The notes: generated by a model from the sequence alone, not told the origin. A stretch of 64,000 nt of DNA from JBCBKU01 sp038521345 (GCA_038521345.1 JBCBKU010000001.1:186001-250000); one strand, 5' to 3'; shown: positions 16,792 to 25,288, counted from the stretch's first letter. Numbers and translations: made by a program.

Positions 16792-17994
16792 CTAGCTCAG
16801 CCCGTCGCAGAAACGCACGATCCTCGATATGCCATCCTTCAGCGTCTCGTCATCCGTTGCGTAGCTGATCCGGATATGTGGCGAGAGACCGAAAGCACCC
16901 CCAAAGACGAGCGCGACACCTTCTTCCTCGAGCAGGGCCATCGCGAAATCCTCGTCCGAGGAGATGGCGCGTCCGCCTGCGGATGTGGTTCCCATGCACC
17001 CTTCGATGGACGGATAGACGTAAAAGGCCCCTTGCGGGACAGGGCAAGAGATCCCCGGAATGGCGTTCAGGCTCGATACAACAAGGTCACGCCGCCGCTC
17101 GAACATCGCGGAATTGGGCGCGAGGAAATCCTGCGGCCCGGTTAGCGCTTCGACCGCTGCCCACTGACTAACCGAAGAGGGATTAGAAGTGGATTGAGAC
17201 TGAATTTTACGCATGGCCCTAACAAGTTCCACTGGCCCGGCACCATATCCTAGACGCCAACCGGTCATTGCATATGCTTTGGACACACCATTCATGGTCA
17301 GGGTCCTCTCGAAGAGTCGCGGCTCGACCGCGGCTGGGGACCGGACCTTCAGGTTGCCGAAAGCAATGTGCTGATAAATGTCGTCGGCCAGTACCCACAC
17401 ATGCTCATGGCGCACCAGCACATCCGTCAGCCCACGAAGTTCGGCTTCGGAGTAGGCCGCACCGGTCGGGTTGGACGGAGAATTGTAAATGATCCACTTG
17501 GTCTGGTCGTTGATCGCGCTCTCAAGAGCACCGGGGGTCAGTTTGAAAACCGTCTCGATACCTGCAGGCACAATCACGGGCGTCCCTCCCGCGAGCCGCA
17601 CCATGTCCGGGTAGCTCGGCCAGTAGGGTGCCGGCACGATCACTTCATCGCCGGGGTTCAGGGTTGCAACGAGCGCGTTGAAGATCACCTGCTTGCCGCC
17701 GCCCGACACGGTTACATTCTCGGGCGAATAGTCGAGCCCGTCTTCGCGATGGAACTTCTGGACGATGGCGGCTTTCAATTCCGGGATTCCATCTACAGCC
17801 GTGTACCGGGTCTCCCCCCGGTCGATCGCCGCCTTGGCCGCCTCGCGAACATTGGCGGGCGTGTCAAAATCCGGTTCGCCCGCCGCCAATGCAACAACAT
17901 TTGCCCCGGCCGCCTTTAATTCCAGCGCCCGGCCCGACATCGCCATGGTCGGCGACGGCCGAACGCGATCCAATGTCGCGGAAAGAAAGGGCAT
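16792..17994 (-). CDS. aatA: Aspartate aminotransferase, class I (Ib subgroup)
   Basis: A PLP-dependent aminotransferase interconverting aspartate/2-oxoglutarate and oxaloacetate/glutamate. The 400-residue length fits the Ib subgroup of alphaproteobacteria. The PLP lysine is in MNGVSKAYAMTGWRLGYGA, the N-terminal region has LAAGEPDFDTP, the cofactor-binding YNSPSNPTGAAYS is present and the substrate Arg lies in HIRISYATD. A clean GGAGG precedes the ATG at 17994. It is divergent from an XRE regulator gene across about 50 bp. Confidence 0.94.
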   Translation of the reverse strand: MPFLSATLDRVRPSPTMAMSGRALELKAAGANVVALAAGEPDFDTPANVREAAKAAIDRGETRYTAVDGIPELKAAIVQKFHREDGLDYSPENVTVSGGGKQVIFNALVATLNPGDEVIVPAPYWPSYPDMVRLAGGTPVIVPAGIETVFKLTPGALESAINDQTKWIIYNSPSNPTGAAYSEAELRGLTDVLVRHEHVWVLADDIYQHIAFGNLKVRSPAAVEPRLFERTLTMNGVSKAYAMTGWRLGYGAGPVELVRAMRKIQSQSTSNPSSVSQWAAVEALTGPQDFLAPNSAMFERRRDLVVSSLNAIPGISCPVPQGAFYVYPSIEGCMGTTSAGGRAISSDEDFAMALLEEEGVALVFGGAFGLSPHIRISYATDDETLKDGISRIVRFCDGLS

Positions 17995-18043
17995 AGTCGC
18001 CTCCGGTTGGAAAGAGCGGGCCTCTCGTCATATGATCTGTCGC

Positions 18044-18466
18044 ATGCCCGATCAAGCCACCCATGATCTCACCGCCGAGCCTGCGAAGGATTGGTACTCG
18101 AACGAAACTGCCACATTTGGGGACCGACTTGCCGGTGCGCGTGAAGCCCTCGGGCTAAGTGACGAGGCGCTGGCCCGCAAGATTGGTGTCAAAGTGCGTA
18201 CCCTACGGAACTGGGAACAGGACCTGTCTGAGCCCCGAGCCAACAAGTTGCAGATGCTCGCGGGTATTCTGAACGTCTCATTCCGCTGGCTTCTCACAGG
18301 GGAGGGCGAGGGGATCGAAGCGCCCGGAAGTGATGCTCCCCCGGAAGACATTGCGTCTCTCTTGCTTGATGTGCGCCAGATCAAGGGGCAACTGACACAG
18401 GCGGCCGAGCGACTTGGGATCATCGAGAAGCGCCTGCAGCAAAGCCTAAAACGGGCACCGGAATGA
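18044..18466 (+). CDS. XRE-family helix-turn-helix regulator
   Basis: A 140-residue protein with a Cro/C1-type HTH at about residues 26-85 (GDRLAGAREALGLSDEALAR, then KVRTLRNWEQD as the recognition region) and a C-terminal helical tail (106-135) that may form a coiled coil. The ATG at 18044 is a modest choice; an in-frame ATG at 18032 would add four residues, and neither has a strong ribosome site. Its stop overlaps the start of sdhE, so the two are translated together. The regulated genes are unknown. Confidence 0.82.
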   Translation: MPDQATHDLTAEPAKDWYSNETATFGDRLAGAREALGLSDEALARKIGVKVRTLRNWEQDLSEPRANKLQMLAGILNVSFRWLLTGEGEGIEAPGSDAPPEDIASLLLDVRQIKGQLTQAAERLGIIEKRLQQSLKRAPE

Positions 18467-18735
18467 TCACATCGGACGATCCGCGATTGCGCCGTCTCAA
18501 CATCCGGTCTTGGCGGCGCGGGACCAAAGAAATGGACATGATCCTCGGTCCTTGGTCGGACGCGCATCTTGCCAATCTCGAGCCAGATGAGATCGATGCT
18601 TACGAAGCGCTGCTGGGCGAGAACGATCAGGATCTATATCTTTGGGTAAGCGGCCAAGCGCCCATACCCGATGCGCATTCCGGCCTGCTGAGCCATATCC
18701 GTGCCTTTGCGGAGTTGGGGCCAGACGCGAGCTGA
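18463..18735 (+). CDS. sdhE: FAD assembly factor SdhE
   Basis: SdhE (SDHAF2/YgfY) promotes covalent attachment of FAD to succinate dehydrogenase SdhA. The 90-residue size and the signature RRGTKEMD (residues 18-25), which contains the RGxxEMD motif contacting SdhA, are diagnostic; the helical remainder has LYLWVSGQAPIP as usual. It starts in the stop codon of the XRE regulator. No sdh genes lie in the window, so it acts on a distant locus. Confidence 0.92.
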   Translation: MITSDDPRLRRLNIRSWRRGTKEMDMILGPWSDAHLANLEPDEIDAYEALLGENDQDLYLWVSGQAPIPDAHSGLLSHIRAFAELGPDAS

Positions 18736-18804
18736 CCGTCGCTTTTAACAGAATTTTTGGGTATTTCGCGCAAACCAACCCGGCAATCATGCGCGGAGGC
18801 TCGA

Positions 18805-19302
18805 ATGAGCATTCTTCAGCCGGTCATCCCAACGAAGCCCAAAGGTTTCATAGACTCGTATCTGGAAAGCCTTTCGCTTGTTGAACGGCTGCACAGGCTT
18901 CTGCTGGATGTGGTCAAAGACGATTTTGAACGGCTCGGGATTCTTGAGATCAACGCCGTTCAGGGCCTTCTGCTGTTCAACATCGGAGACAACGAAGTCA
19001 CCGCAGGTGAGCTAAAGAGCCGCGGCTACTACCAGGGCTCGAATGTCTCGTACAACCTGAAGAAACTGGTCGAGATGGGGTATATGCACCATCAGCGTTG
19101 CCAGATAGACCGGCGCTCGGTCCGTGTGCGACTTACTGAGAAAGGCCAGGCCGTTCACAAGATTGTCCATGACCTTTTCGAACGCCACGCCAACGGGCTT
19201 ATCGGGGCGGGCGCCGTTACTCAGGACGAGATGTCCGGCATCAATGCGGCGCTTCATCGGGTCGAACGCTACTGGTCCGACCAGATCCGGTACATCTATT
19301 AA
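18805..19302 (+). CDS. ldtR: MarR-type winged-helix regulator, LdtR-like
   Basis: A 165-residue winged-helix protein strongly resembling the alphaproteobacterial LdtR group: SYLESLSLVERLHRLLLDVV, ALLLF-like QGLLLFNIGDNEVTAGELKS, GYYQGSNVSYNLKKLVEMGY (recognition helix) and RSVRVRLTEKG (wing). LdtR of Liberibacter controls an L,D-transpeptidase and osmotic tolerance. The ATG at 18805 follows GCGGAGGCTCG; a longer open frame exists but lacks a ribosome site. It is followed on the other strand by glyoxalase I 10 bp away. The name is from memory of the family, so it is moderately certain. Confidence 0.78.
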   Translation: MSILQPVIPTKPKGFIDSYLESLSLVERLHRLLLDVVKDDFERLGILEINAVQGLLLFNIGDNEVTAGELKSRGYYQGSNVSYNLKKLVEMGYMHHQRCQIDRRSVRVRLTEKGQAVHKIVHDLFERHANGLIGAGAVTQDEMSGINAALHRVERYWSDQIRYIY

Positions 19303-19312
19303 TCCGCAGCGA

Positions 19313-19741
19313 TCACCAATGACCCGTATTGCCCATGCTGGCCCATGGTTCTTGCGCGGGCAGGGCGTCGCCTTTTTGCAATAGTTCGATGGATATGTTG
19401 TCGGGGGAGCGCACGAAGGCCATGTTGCCGTCTCGTGGCGGGCGATTGATCGTCACGCCGTTGTCCATCAGATGCTGGCATAGCGCGTAAATATCATCGA
19501 CCAGAAAGGCCAGATGCCCGAAGTGGCGACTGTCCGAAGGCAGGCCCTCGTCACCGTCCCAGTTGAAGGTCAGCTCGACATTTCCCGTCGACGTTCCGTC
19601 AGGCGACATAAAGACATTCGTATAACGCCCCTTTTCACTTTCGGTGCGGCGGCGCTCGGACAGGCCAAGAAGCTCGTAAAAAGCGATGGTCTTGTCGAGA
19701 TCCTCGACCCGCTGCATCGCATGATAGTACTCAATTCCCAT
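19313..19741 (-). CDS. gloA: Lactoylglutathione lyase (glyoxalase I)
   Basis: GloA isomerises the methylglyoxal-glutathione hemithioacetal to S-lactoylglutathione. The 142-residue vicinal-oxygen-chelate protein has the four metal ligands in the usual places: His in EYYHAMQRVEDLDKTIAFY, Glu in GNVELTFNWD, His in RHFGHLAFLVDDI and Glu in NISIELLQKG. It overlaps the end of the DUF817 gene upstream by 11 bp, so the two are probably co-transcribed leftward. Confidence 0.9.
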   Translation of the reverse strand: MGIEYYHAMQRVEDLDKTIAFYELLGLSERRRTESEKGRYTNVFMSPDGTSTGNVELTFNWDGDEGLPSDSRHFGHLAFLVDDIYALCQHLMDNGVTINRPPRDGNMAFVRSPDNISIELLQKGDALPAQEPWASMGNTGHW

Positions 19742-20627
19742 GGATCTCCTCCGAAGGTCGGTATTTTTCCAGCGCCTCGCGCGGCCCGGGCGTTATGGCC
19801 GTTCGGCAAAGCGCATCGCGTGAAACCAACGTAACGGTGACGAAGCTGACGTAAAGCAAGAGATACCATGATCCGAGTTTCCCGGTGCTGACAAACTCCC
19901 GGGCGGCCTGCCCGGAATAAATCCAGGTTCCAGTGAATGTCCCCACGTTTTCTGCCACCCAGAGCGCGAAGGCGGACAACAACGCCGACACGGGCATCGG
20001 CATCCAGCGTGGGTCATGCCCGACATAGAACCAGACCCGTGTGCGCCAAAAGATCAGCACCGTAGCCGCAAACAGGCCGACCCGAATGTCCGGCAGGAAA
20101 TGGTGCGCGAAAAAGTTTACATAGATCGCAGACGCTACCAGAGCGGCAAGCCAAAACGGCGGATACGGCGCGAACCGCATCTCAAACACGCGGATCGCCC
20201 GGGCAATGTAGCTTCCGACGCTGGCATACATGAAGCCCGAGAACAGGGGGACACCCCAGAATTTCAGGAGCGCATCCTCGGGATACGCCCATGATCCCGC
20301 TTGCACCTTGAAGACTTCCATCACCGTCCCGGTCAGATGGAAGAGCAGAATGACCTTGGCTTCGTCCCGGGTTTCCAGCCTGAGAACCAACATCACGACC
20401 TGCACCACAACCGCGAAAACGAACAGCGCATCGTACCGCGCGACAATCCAGTCTTCGTGCCAGATCGCCTTGCTTAGCAGGATCGCGACTAAAAAAGCGC
20501 CGCCAAACAGGCACGCCCAACCTTGTTTCAGTACGAACATGACAAATTCGGCGGGCGCGGGACGCATATGCCGCCGGACCCATGCCCCCATGGATCGTTC
20601 GAGCGCTCGTGTCCCCCAGTCAGCCAT
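19731..20627 (-). CDS. DUF817 integral membrane protein
   Basis: A 298-residue polytopic protein with about eight hydrophobic segments and the conserved DUF817 stretches LLFHLTGTVMEVFKVQAGSW, LFSGFMYASVGSYIARA and WVAENVGTFTGTWIYSGQ. The family is unstudied. I chose the ATG at 20627 (AGGAA upstream), because the longer frame from 20759 overlaps the divergent thyX start. It overlaps gloA downstream. Confidence 0.85.
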   Translation of the reverse strand: MADWGTRALERSMGAWVRRHMRPAPAEFVMFVLKQGWACLFGGAFLVAILLSKAIWHEDWIVARYDALFVFAVVVQVVMLVLRLETRDEAKVILLFHLTGTVMEVFKVQAGSWAYPEDALLKFWGVPLFSGFMYASVGSYIARAIRVFEMRFAPYPPFWLAALVASAIYVNFFAHHFLPDIRVGLFAATVLIFWRTRVWFYVGHDPRWMPMPVSALLSAFALWVAENVGTFTGTWIYSGQAAREFVSTGKLGSWYLLLYVSFVTVTLVSRDALCRTAITPGPREALEKYRPSEEIHGN

Positions 20628-20730
20628 TCGGTTTTTTCCTGTGGATAGCCCAGATATAGCCGTTGCCCGGCGGCCAACCCCAGCATATCGTAAAGACCCG
20701 GCGGGAAACACCAGGTAAAACGAGGGCAGC

Positions 20731-21651
20731 ATGAACCAGAGGGCGACCGACATGACCACCGAAGATCAAGACATCGCCGACATGCGCGCAACGTGGACGC
20801 AAACCCGCCGCGCCACGGCGTCCGGTATCGAAGCGCACCTCTACACGAAGATCCCAGTGCTCGACCACGGCCATGTTCGAGTCATCGATTACATGGGGGA
20901 CGACGCCGCCATCGTGCAGGCCGCCCGGGTCAGCTATGGCAAGGGCACCAAGGCCGTGCAGAACGACGAGGGTCTGATCCGCTACCTCATGCGTCACTGG
21001 CACTCGACCCCGTTCGAGATGTGCGAAATTAAGCTCCACGTTAAGCTGCCGGTTTTCGTCGCGCGCCAATGGATCCGCCACCGGACGGCCAACGTGAACG
21101 AGTACTCTGCCCGCTACTCGATTCTTGACCGCGAATTTTACATCCCCTCACCTGAACACCTCGCTGCCCAGTCTACAGTGAACAATCAAGGGCGCGGCGC
21201 CGTGCTCGAAGGGGACGAGGCGCAACGTGTCCTCGATATCCTGCGCGACGACAGCATGCGCGCCTACGACCACTATGAAGAGATGCTCAGCCAAGATGGT
21301 CAGCAGGGCCTTGCCCGGGAACTCGCTCGCATGAACCTGCCCGCCAACATCTACACGCAGTGGTACTGGAAGACCGACCTCCACAATCTCTTCCACTTCC
21401 TCAGGCTGCGCGCTGACGCCCACGCTCAATACGAGATCCGTGCCTATGCCGACGCGATCTGCGATGTGGTCAAAGACTGGGTTCCGTTCGCCTGGGCGGC
21501 GTTCGAGGATTACCGAATGGGCGGTGCCACGCTGTCGGCCAAGGCCTTGGACTGTGTCCGCAGGATGCTGGCCGGCGAAGAGGTCACTCATGAAACGTCG
21601 GGTATGTCAAAGGGTGAGTGGCGGGAGTTTCAGGGCACGATCAAATCCTAG
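20731..21651 (+). CDS. thyX: FAD-dependent thymidylate synthase ThyX
   Basis: ThyX makes dTMP from dUMP using reduced FAD and methylenetetrahydrofolate. The signature RHRTANVNEYSARYS (residues 116-130) matches the ThyX motif RHRxxxxxExSxRY. The C-terminal region YWKTDLHNLFHFLRLRADAHAQYEIRAYA is also typical. The start is either the ATG at 20731 (GAGGG five bases upstream) or that at 20752; I keep the first. It is 306 residues, within the longer alphaproteobacterial range. Divergent from the DUF817 gene. Confidence 0.96.
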   Translation: MNQRATDMTTEDQDIADMRATWTQTRRATASGIEAHLYTKIPVLDHGHVRVIDYMGDDAAIVQAARVSYGKGTKAVQNDEGLIRYLMRHWHSTPFEMCEIKLHVKLPVFVARQWIRHRTANVNEYSARYSILDREFYIPSPEHLAAQSTVNNQGRGAVLEGDEAQRVLDILRDDSMRAYDHYEEMLSQDGQQGLARELARMNLPANIYTQWYWKTDLHNLFHFLRLRADAHAQYEIRAYADAICDVVKDWVPFAWAAFEDYRMGGATLSAKALDCVRRMLAGEEVTHETSGMSKGEWREFQGTIKS

Positions 21652-21721
21652 GGCGCCAATAACGGCGTAGCGGTCAGCCTTAAGTCACCGTCGAAGCAAA
21701 TCGTGGCTTGCGACCGCGGTC

Positions 21722-22024
21722 TCAGAACCGGATTTCTTCCAGCCTTACCCCGCCGCGGGCCAGTTCGGCAGCATGAACCTCGACCTTGCCGACGACCTCG
21801 GGGTTCGCTGCTTCCCACGCCTTGAACTCACGGTAGCCGTCGAGAAGTTGCTCATAACGGGCGAGCGTGCCCGGGTCAGCCAGCTCAAAATCTTCCGTGA
21901 ACCAGACCTTCACGCTTTCATATGCGTCGGTGCAGACCCGCACCTCGTCCGGGCCCAACGGGCGAAGCGCCGCTGCCGCGTCACAGGTGTAGTAGAGTGC
22001 CAATACCGATAGAAACTCTTCCAT
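21722..22024 (-). CDS. Hypothetical protein, 100 residues
   Basis: A small protein starting MEEFLSVLALYYTCDAAAAL after AAGGATC, with a hydrophobic start that could be a weak secretion signal, then a charged helical body (KVWFTEDFELADPGTLARYE, LLDGYREFKAWEAANPEVV). No family is recognised. It stands alone on the minus strand behind a 320-bp gene-free region. Confidence 0.65.
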   Translation of the reverse strand: MEEFLSVLALYYTCDAAAALRPLGPDEVRVCTDAYESVKVWFTEDFELADPGTLARYEQLLDGYREFKAWEAANPEVVGKVEVHAAELARGGVRLEEIRF

Positions 22025-22309
22025 TGCCCAGATCCTTCTTTGCTTAGGACCGGGCGCGGAGAAGTGCCGGCCGATCCGCCAAACCCTCCCGCATGTGGTG
22101 TTCTTATGATTGAAGCCTAAGCCTGCTGGGGCGCTCGGGGGACGCAAAGTTGCTGCGCTGCGGCGTCACTCGGAGCGATTGCTCAAGTTCGAGGCAACAG
22201 AGCTTCACTTCGCCCAGATAATCGCGGGGATTGTGCGGAATCTCGTGCTGCAAAGGGCTTGCTTACTTTCGAAACCGGGAACGAAATCGAAACAACCGTC
22301 ATATAAGTG
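22025..22309. other. Gene-free region between two small divergent genes
   Basis: No coding frame with support is visible. It should hold the leftward promoter of the 100-residue gene on its left side. The far right end is AT-rich and leads into the promoter at 22310-22338. I see no repeat or RNA gene here. Confidence 0.55.
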
Positions 22310-22338
22310 TTACATTTCCAGGCTGAGTGTGCTATACG
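22310..22338 (+). promoter_or_regulatory. Sigma-70-type promoter, possibly giving a leaderless mRNA
   Basis: TTACAT (22310-22315) and TATACG (22333-22338) are separated by exactly 17 bp. The start codon of the next gene (22345) lies seven bases after the -10 box, where transcription would begin, and no ribosome site precedes it. Confidence 0.55.
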
Positions 22339-22344
22339 TTGTAT

Positions 22345-22629
22345 ATGCGTTACCTAATCCCCCTTCTCCTTCTCGGCGCGCCGGCTTCGGCATCGAACCC
22401 GATGGGAGAGGTGCTGTGCGCGCCGCGCGCAGACTTGGTAGAGAAGCTATCGGAGCGTTTTCAGTCTGTGCCGATGGGCCGGGGGATCCGCGGCCACGAG
22501 CAGGTGGTCGAAGTCTGGTCAAACCCACGGTCGGGTGACTGGACAATCGTTGTGGTCCACGCAACCGGACGCGCCTGTATCGTGGCCTTTGGCGAGAACT
22601 GGGAGTCCGCCAACGCAAATCCCGCCTAG
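22345..22629 (+). CDS. Secreted small protein of unknown function
   Basis: A 94-residue protein with a signal peptide (MRYLIPLLLLGAPASASNP), leaving a mature part of about 75 residues with cysteines in EVLCAPR and RACIVAF, which could form one disulfide. The pattern MGEVLCAPRADLVEKL recurs in short periplasmic proteins of Rhodobacterales, but I know no function. An in-frame ATG six codons upstream lies inside the -10 region; the start at 22345 places the signal peptide correctly. Confidence 0.75.
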   Translation: MRYLIPLLLLGAPASASNPMGEVLCAPRADLVEKLSERFQSVPMGRGIRGHEQVVEVWSNPRSGDWTIVVVHATGRACIVAFGENWESANANPA

Positions 22630-22642
22630 GCAGGCATGGCGG

Positions 22643-22672
22643 ACCGCCGGCATGCCGAGACGTGCCGGCGGT
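22643..22672. terminator. Hairpin between two convergent genes
   Basis: Perfect 10-bp arms (ACCGCCGGCA and TGCCGGCGGT) around a 10-base loop. It lies between the stop at 22629 and the stop of cspA at 22697, the expected place of a bidirectional terminator. There is no T-run on either side, so intrinsic termination would be weak. Confidence 0.5.
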
Positions 22673-22696
22673 GGAATACGGTTCCCGCAAGAGACA

Positions 22697-22903
22697 TCAA
22701 AGCGCTTGCAGGTCGCCCGCCATTTGACGCCCGTCGCGCCCTTCGATCAGCTCAAAGCTAACCTTCTGGTTGTCGGCAAGGCCCGTCATCCCCGCGCGCT
22801 CGACGGCCGAGATATGGACGAACACGTCCTTGCCGCCATCATCGGGGGCAATGAAACCATAGCCCTTGGTGGTGTTGAACCATTTCACGGTGCCCGTCGG
22901 CAT
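22697..22903 (-). CDS. cspA: Cold-shock protein (CspA family)
   Basis: A 68-residue single cold-shock domain RNA/DNA chaperone. The RNP1 motif KGYGFIAPD and RNP2 motif VFVHISAVE are intact, as is the N-terminal TGTVKWFNTTKG. The ATG follows AAGGAGAAG. About 160 bp upstream is free of genes and may form the leader typical of cold-shock mRNAs; I did not see a specific structure in it. It is one of probably several family members in the genome. Confidence 0.95.
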   Translation of the reverse strand: MPTGTVKWFNTTKGYGFIAPDDGGKDVFVHISAVERAGMTGLADNQKVSFELIEGRDGRQMAGDLQAL

Positions 22904-23067
22904 GCCGCTTCTCCTTAAATTCCTTCGCCGCGGCCAAGCGGCGGTCTCCGCTGCAGCTACTGCGCCAAGGACATGCGCATTCCCTCAGTAAACCATCTGC
23001 AACCCTAGATAACATTGGGTCGCGTCACCCAAAGACAAGAGATCGGTCCGCCGTAATTATTGCGTTC

Positions 23068-23622
23068 TCAGCTGTCCGTGCGCCCGCTAAGAAGGCGATC
23101 CACGGAAAGCGGGCCTGCGCCTCTCAAGACCAGCACCAATAGCAGAAAGACCCAGAACGCACGTTGGTCGACGATCAACGCCGAGGGAAGGCCGTCGAAC
23201 CAGCGCCCGATATCTGCGGCGCCAAGTCCATGGCCAACCACGTCGACCCAGCTTTGCACTGCGACGAAGCCGATCATCCCAAGCGCCGCGAGCCGCGTCA
23301 AAAGCCCGATCACGATCAGAATCGGCAGGATGACCTCTGCCCAGGTGCCGGCGATGACTACGAGATAGTGGAACGCGCCGAGCTGCGAAAAGTCGTACCC
23401 CGCAGCCTCTATAACACGCGGGAAGATTTGGATGTACGCGCCGTCTGATGGGCGAACCAAGCCGACAATGCCCTCGCCGAATTTCGTCTGTGCGGAATTC
23501 CAGTAATACACGAAAAGAGTGCCGGCGAAGATCAATCGCGCAAGCGTCGGAAGGACCGCGGGCGCGATACGCTCCAGCGGCGCAAAAAGCCGCTCTTGAA
23601 TGGCAATGGGATTGGTCGTCAT
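23068..23622 (-). CDS. bufD: DoxX-family membrane protein of the bufferin operon
   Basis: A 184-residue integral membrane protein of the DoxX/SURF4 type with about four helices (ARLIFAGTLFVYYWNSAQTKF, YLVVIAGTWAEVILPILIVIG, LAALGMIGFVAVQSWVDVV, WVFLLLVLVLRGAG). It is the last gene of a four-gene unit, overlapping the DUF2063 gene by 4 bp. In bufferin (gig-type) loci a DoxX gene regularly follows the DUF2282, DUF692 and DUF2063 genes; its role there is not settled, perhaps redox or membrane handling of the peptide. Confidence 0.85.
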   Translation of the reverse strand: MTTNPIAIQERLFAPLERIAPAVLPTLARLIFAGTLFVYYWNSAQTKFGEGIVGLVRPSDGAYIQIFPRVIEAAGYDFSQLGAFHYLVVIAGTWAEVILPILIVIGLLTRLAALGMIGFVAVQSWVDVVGHGLGAADIGRWFDGLPSALIVDQRAFWVFLLLVLVLRGAGPLSVDRLLSGRTDS

Positions 23623-24371
23623 GGAACGATTCTCACTTTTGTGATTGCCTGTCCGGCGATCAGCGGCCCAAGAACCGCCGCCAGGTCGAAGTCTTCTGGG
23701 ACGCCCTCGGACACCAAGGCGCTGCCCAAATTTGCGCCGTCCGCCAGGGCGCGGATGAATGGCGCGCCGCCCGGCGGCAGCGCGGAAATCTCAGGATCGA
23801 AACCGGGGCGCGTGATCAGGACCGTCTCGGCCCGCTGTTCGGGTTTTGGCGCACCAGCCTCGGTCGTAAAACGCCATACAGAATGAACCGGCCAAGGCGA
23901 AGCAACGATGCGCATAGCCGGCGCAAACTGAAGGCCCGACCGCATCAAGTCGTCCGGGGAAAGAGCGCCAAGAGCCTGTGAATCGGCTGGAACGGAATCT
24001 GAGGCGTGATATGCTTCGCGAAGGGCCAATTCAATCCGCGCGATGTCGGGCAGATATCCAATAGCGGACGTGGGGCCAAACGTAGCAAGAAATCCGGGCA
24101 TCTCGTCGCCGTAGAACATCAATAGCGGCGAAACGGGCGGATGGGCGCGCAGAAACGCGCCCGCGAGCACCTTGAAATTTGCCTCCCCAACAAGCTTTCG
24201 CAGAACTGGAAACGCGGTCTCGAGCGCGTTGGAAAGGCTGGCGGCCACGTTGTTGCGATAAACGTCGAAGCGCTTCGAGGCTGGGCGCCCCTCCGGATCG
24301 CTCAGGCCTTCGGGAACCGGGGCGGATGGATCTAGAAGGGCGGTCCGAAAAGCGGTTTGGGTGACCGTCAC
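23619..24371 (-). CDS. bufC: DUF2063 partner of the bufferin-modifying enzyme
   Basis: A 250-residue protein of the DUF2063 family (HvfC/BufC-like). The N-terminal part RFDVYRNNVAASLSNALETAF is the family signature and the second half is beta-rich. These proteins bind the precursor peptide and present it to the DUF692 oxidase. The start and stop overlap neighbours bufB and bufD by 4 bp each, so the three are coupled. Function is by family and context. Confidence 0.85.
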   Translation of the reverse strand: MTVTQTAFRTALLDPSAPVPEGLSDPEGRPASKRFDVYRNNVAASLSNALETAFPVLRKLVGEANFKVLAGAFLRAHPPVSPLLMFYGDEMPGFLATFGPTSAIGYLPDIARIELALREAYHASDSVPADSQALGALSPDDLMRSGLQFAPAMRIVASPWPVHSVWRFTTEAGAPKPEQRAETVLITRPGFDPEISALPPGGAPFIRALADGANLGSALVSEGVPEDFDLAAVLGPLIAGQAITKVRIVP

Positions 24372-25228
24372 GCCACTGCTCCTGCAAGCACGCGTTCGGC
24401 CCGCTGTGCTTCAGCGGCGAGCACGGACCACTCTGGCACATCGGTGTCCCATTCGATCAACGTAGGTCGGGGACCGCCGCTTCGGATCGTGTGTTCATAA
24501 AGTGCCCAGACTGGATCGACGACCGGTCGTCCGTGGCTGTCGATCAGCAACGGTGCACCAAGCTCGTCGGAATCTTCGTCATGCCCGCCAAGGTGGATTT
24601 CGCCGACATGAGCCAGCGGAAACGCATCAATGTAGTTGATCGGATCCGTTTTTTGATTGGTGGCTGACACAAAAACGTTGTTCACATCCAAGAGCAGACC
24701 ACAGCCCGCCCGCCGGGCAATCTCGGACAGAAAATCTATTTCCGACATCTCTGTCTCATCAAAGACCAGATAAGTCGACGGGTTCTCAAGAAGCATCCTG
24801 CGACCGACCGTTTCTTGAACCTGGTCGATGTGATCGACAACCCTGGCAAGAGTGGTTTCGGTATACGGCAGAGGCAGGAGATCGTTCAAAAAAGACGTGT
24901 CATGTGTTGACCAGGCCAGATGCTCGGAAAAGCTCGCCGGGTTCAGCCATCCGACAAGATGCTTCAACCGCGCAAGATGTTCCGGATCAAGAGGGCCCTC
25001 GCCCCCGATCGACAACCCGACGCCGTGTACTGAAACCGCAAAGCGCTCGGCAAGGTGTCTAAGTTGCGCGATGGGGCGTCCGCCGTCACCCATGTAGTTT
25101 TCAGCGTGGACTTCGAGCCATGCCACCGGACCGGGGTCATCCATCACTGCGTCAAAATGCTGAGCCTTGTATCCGACACCGGGTCTGTTGGGCAGGTGAT
25201 CGAAGCGGGGAAGGGATCCGTCTGGCAT
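24368..25228 (-). CDS. bufB: DUF692 multinuclear non-heme iron oxidase (peptide-modifying)
   Basis: A 286-residue TIM-barrel enzyme of the DUF692/MNIO family, which uses two or three iron atoms to oxidise cysteines in ribosomal peptides (as in methanobactin and bufferin synthesis). Candidate metal ligands appear at the expected places: H68 (VSVHGVGLS), H103 (SEHLAWS), E148 (LLLENPSTY), D181 and N184 (LLLDVNNVFV), H212 and H216 (EIHLGGHDED), E259 and D261 (LIEWDTDVPEW). It starts 60 bp after bufA, behind a hairpin, and overlaps bufC by 4 bp. Confidence 0.92.
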   Translation of the reverse strand: MPDGSLPRFDHLPNRPGVGYKAQHFDAVMDDPGPVAWLEVHAENYMGDGGRPIAQLRHLAERFAVSVHGVGLSIGGEGPLDPEHLARLKHLVGWLNPASFSEHLAWSTHDTSFLNDLLPLPYTETTLARVVDHIDQVQETVGRRMLLENPSTYLVFDETEMSEIDFLSEIARRAGCGLLLDVNNVFVSATNQKTDPINYIDAFPLAHVGEIHLGGHDEDSDELGAPLLIDSHGRPVVDPVWALYEHTIRSGGPRPTLIEWDTDVPEWSVLAAEAQRAERVLAGAVA

Positions 25229-25247
25229 GGGAGCGTCTCGTCGGAGA

Positions 25248-25275
25248 ATCCCCGGGATGTTATCACCCCGGGGAT
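25248..25275 (-). other. Hairpin between bufA and bufB
   Basis: Perfect 9-bp arms (ATCCCCGGG and CCCGGGGAT) around a 10-base loop, placed just after the bufA stop and 20 bp before bufB. No T-run follows, so it is more likely an mRNA processing or stabilising element that keeps the precursor transcript above that of the enzymes than a full terminator. Confidence 0.6.
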
Positions 25276-25288
25276 CAAATCACACGGC

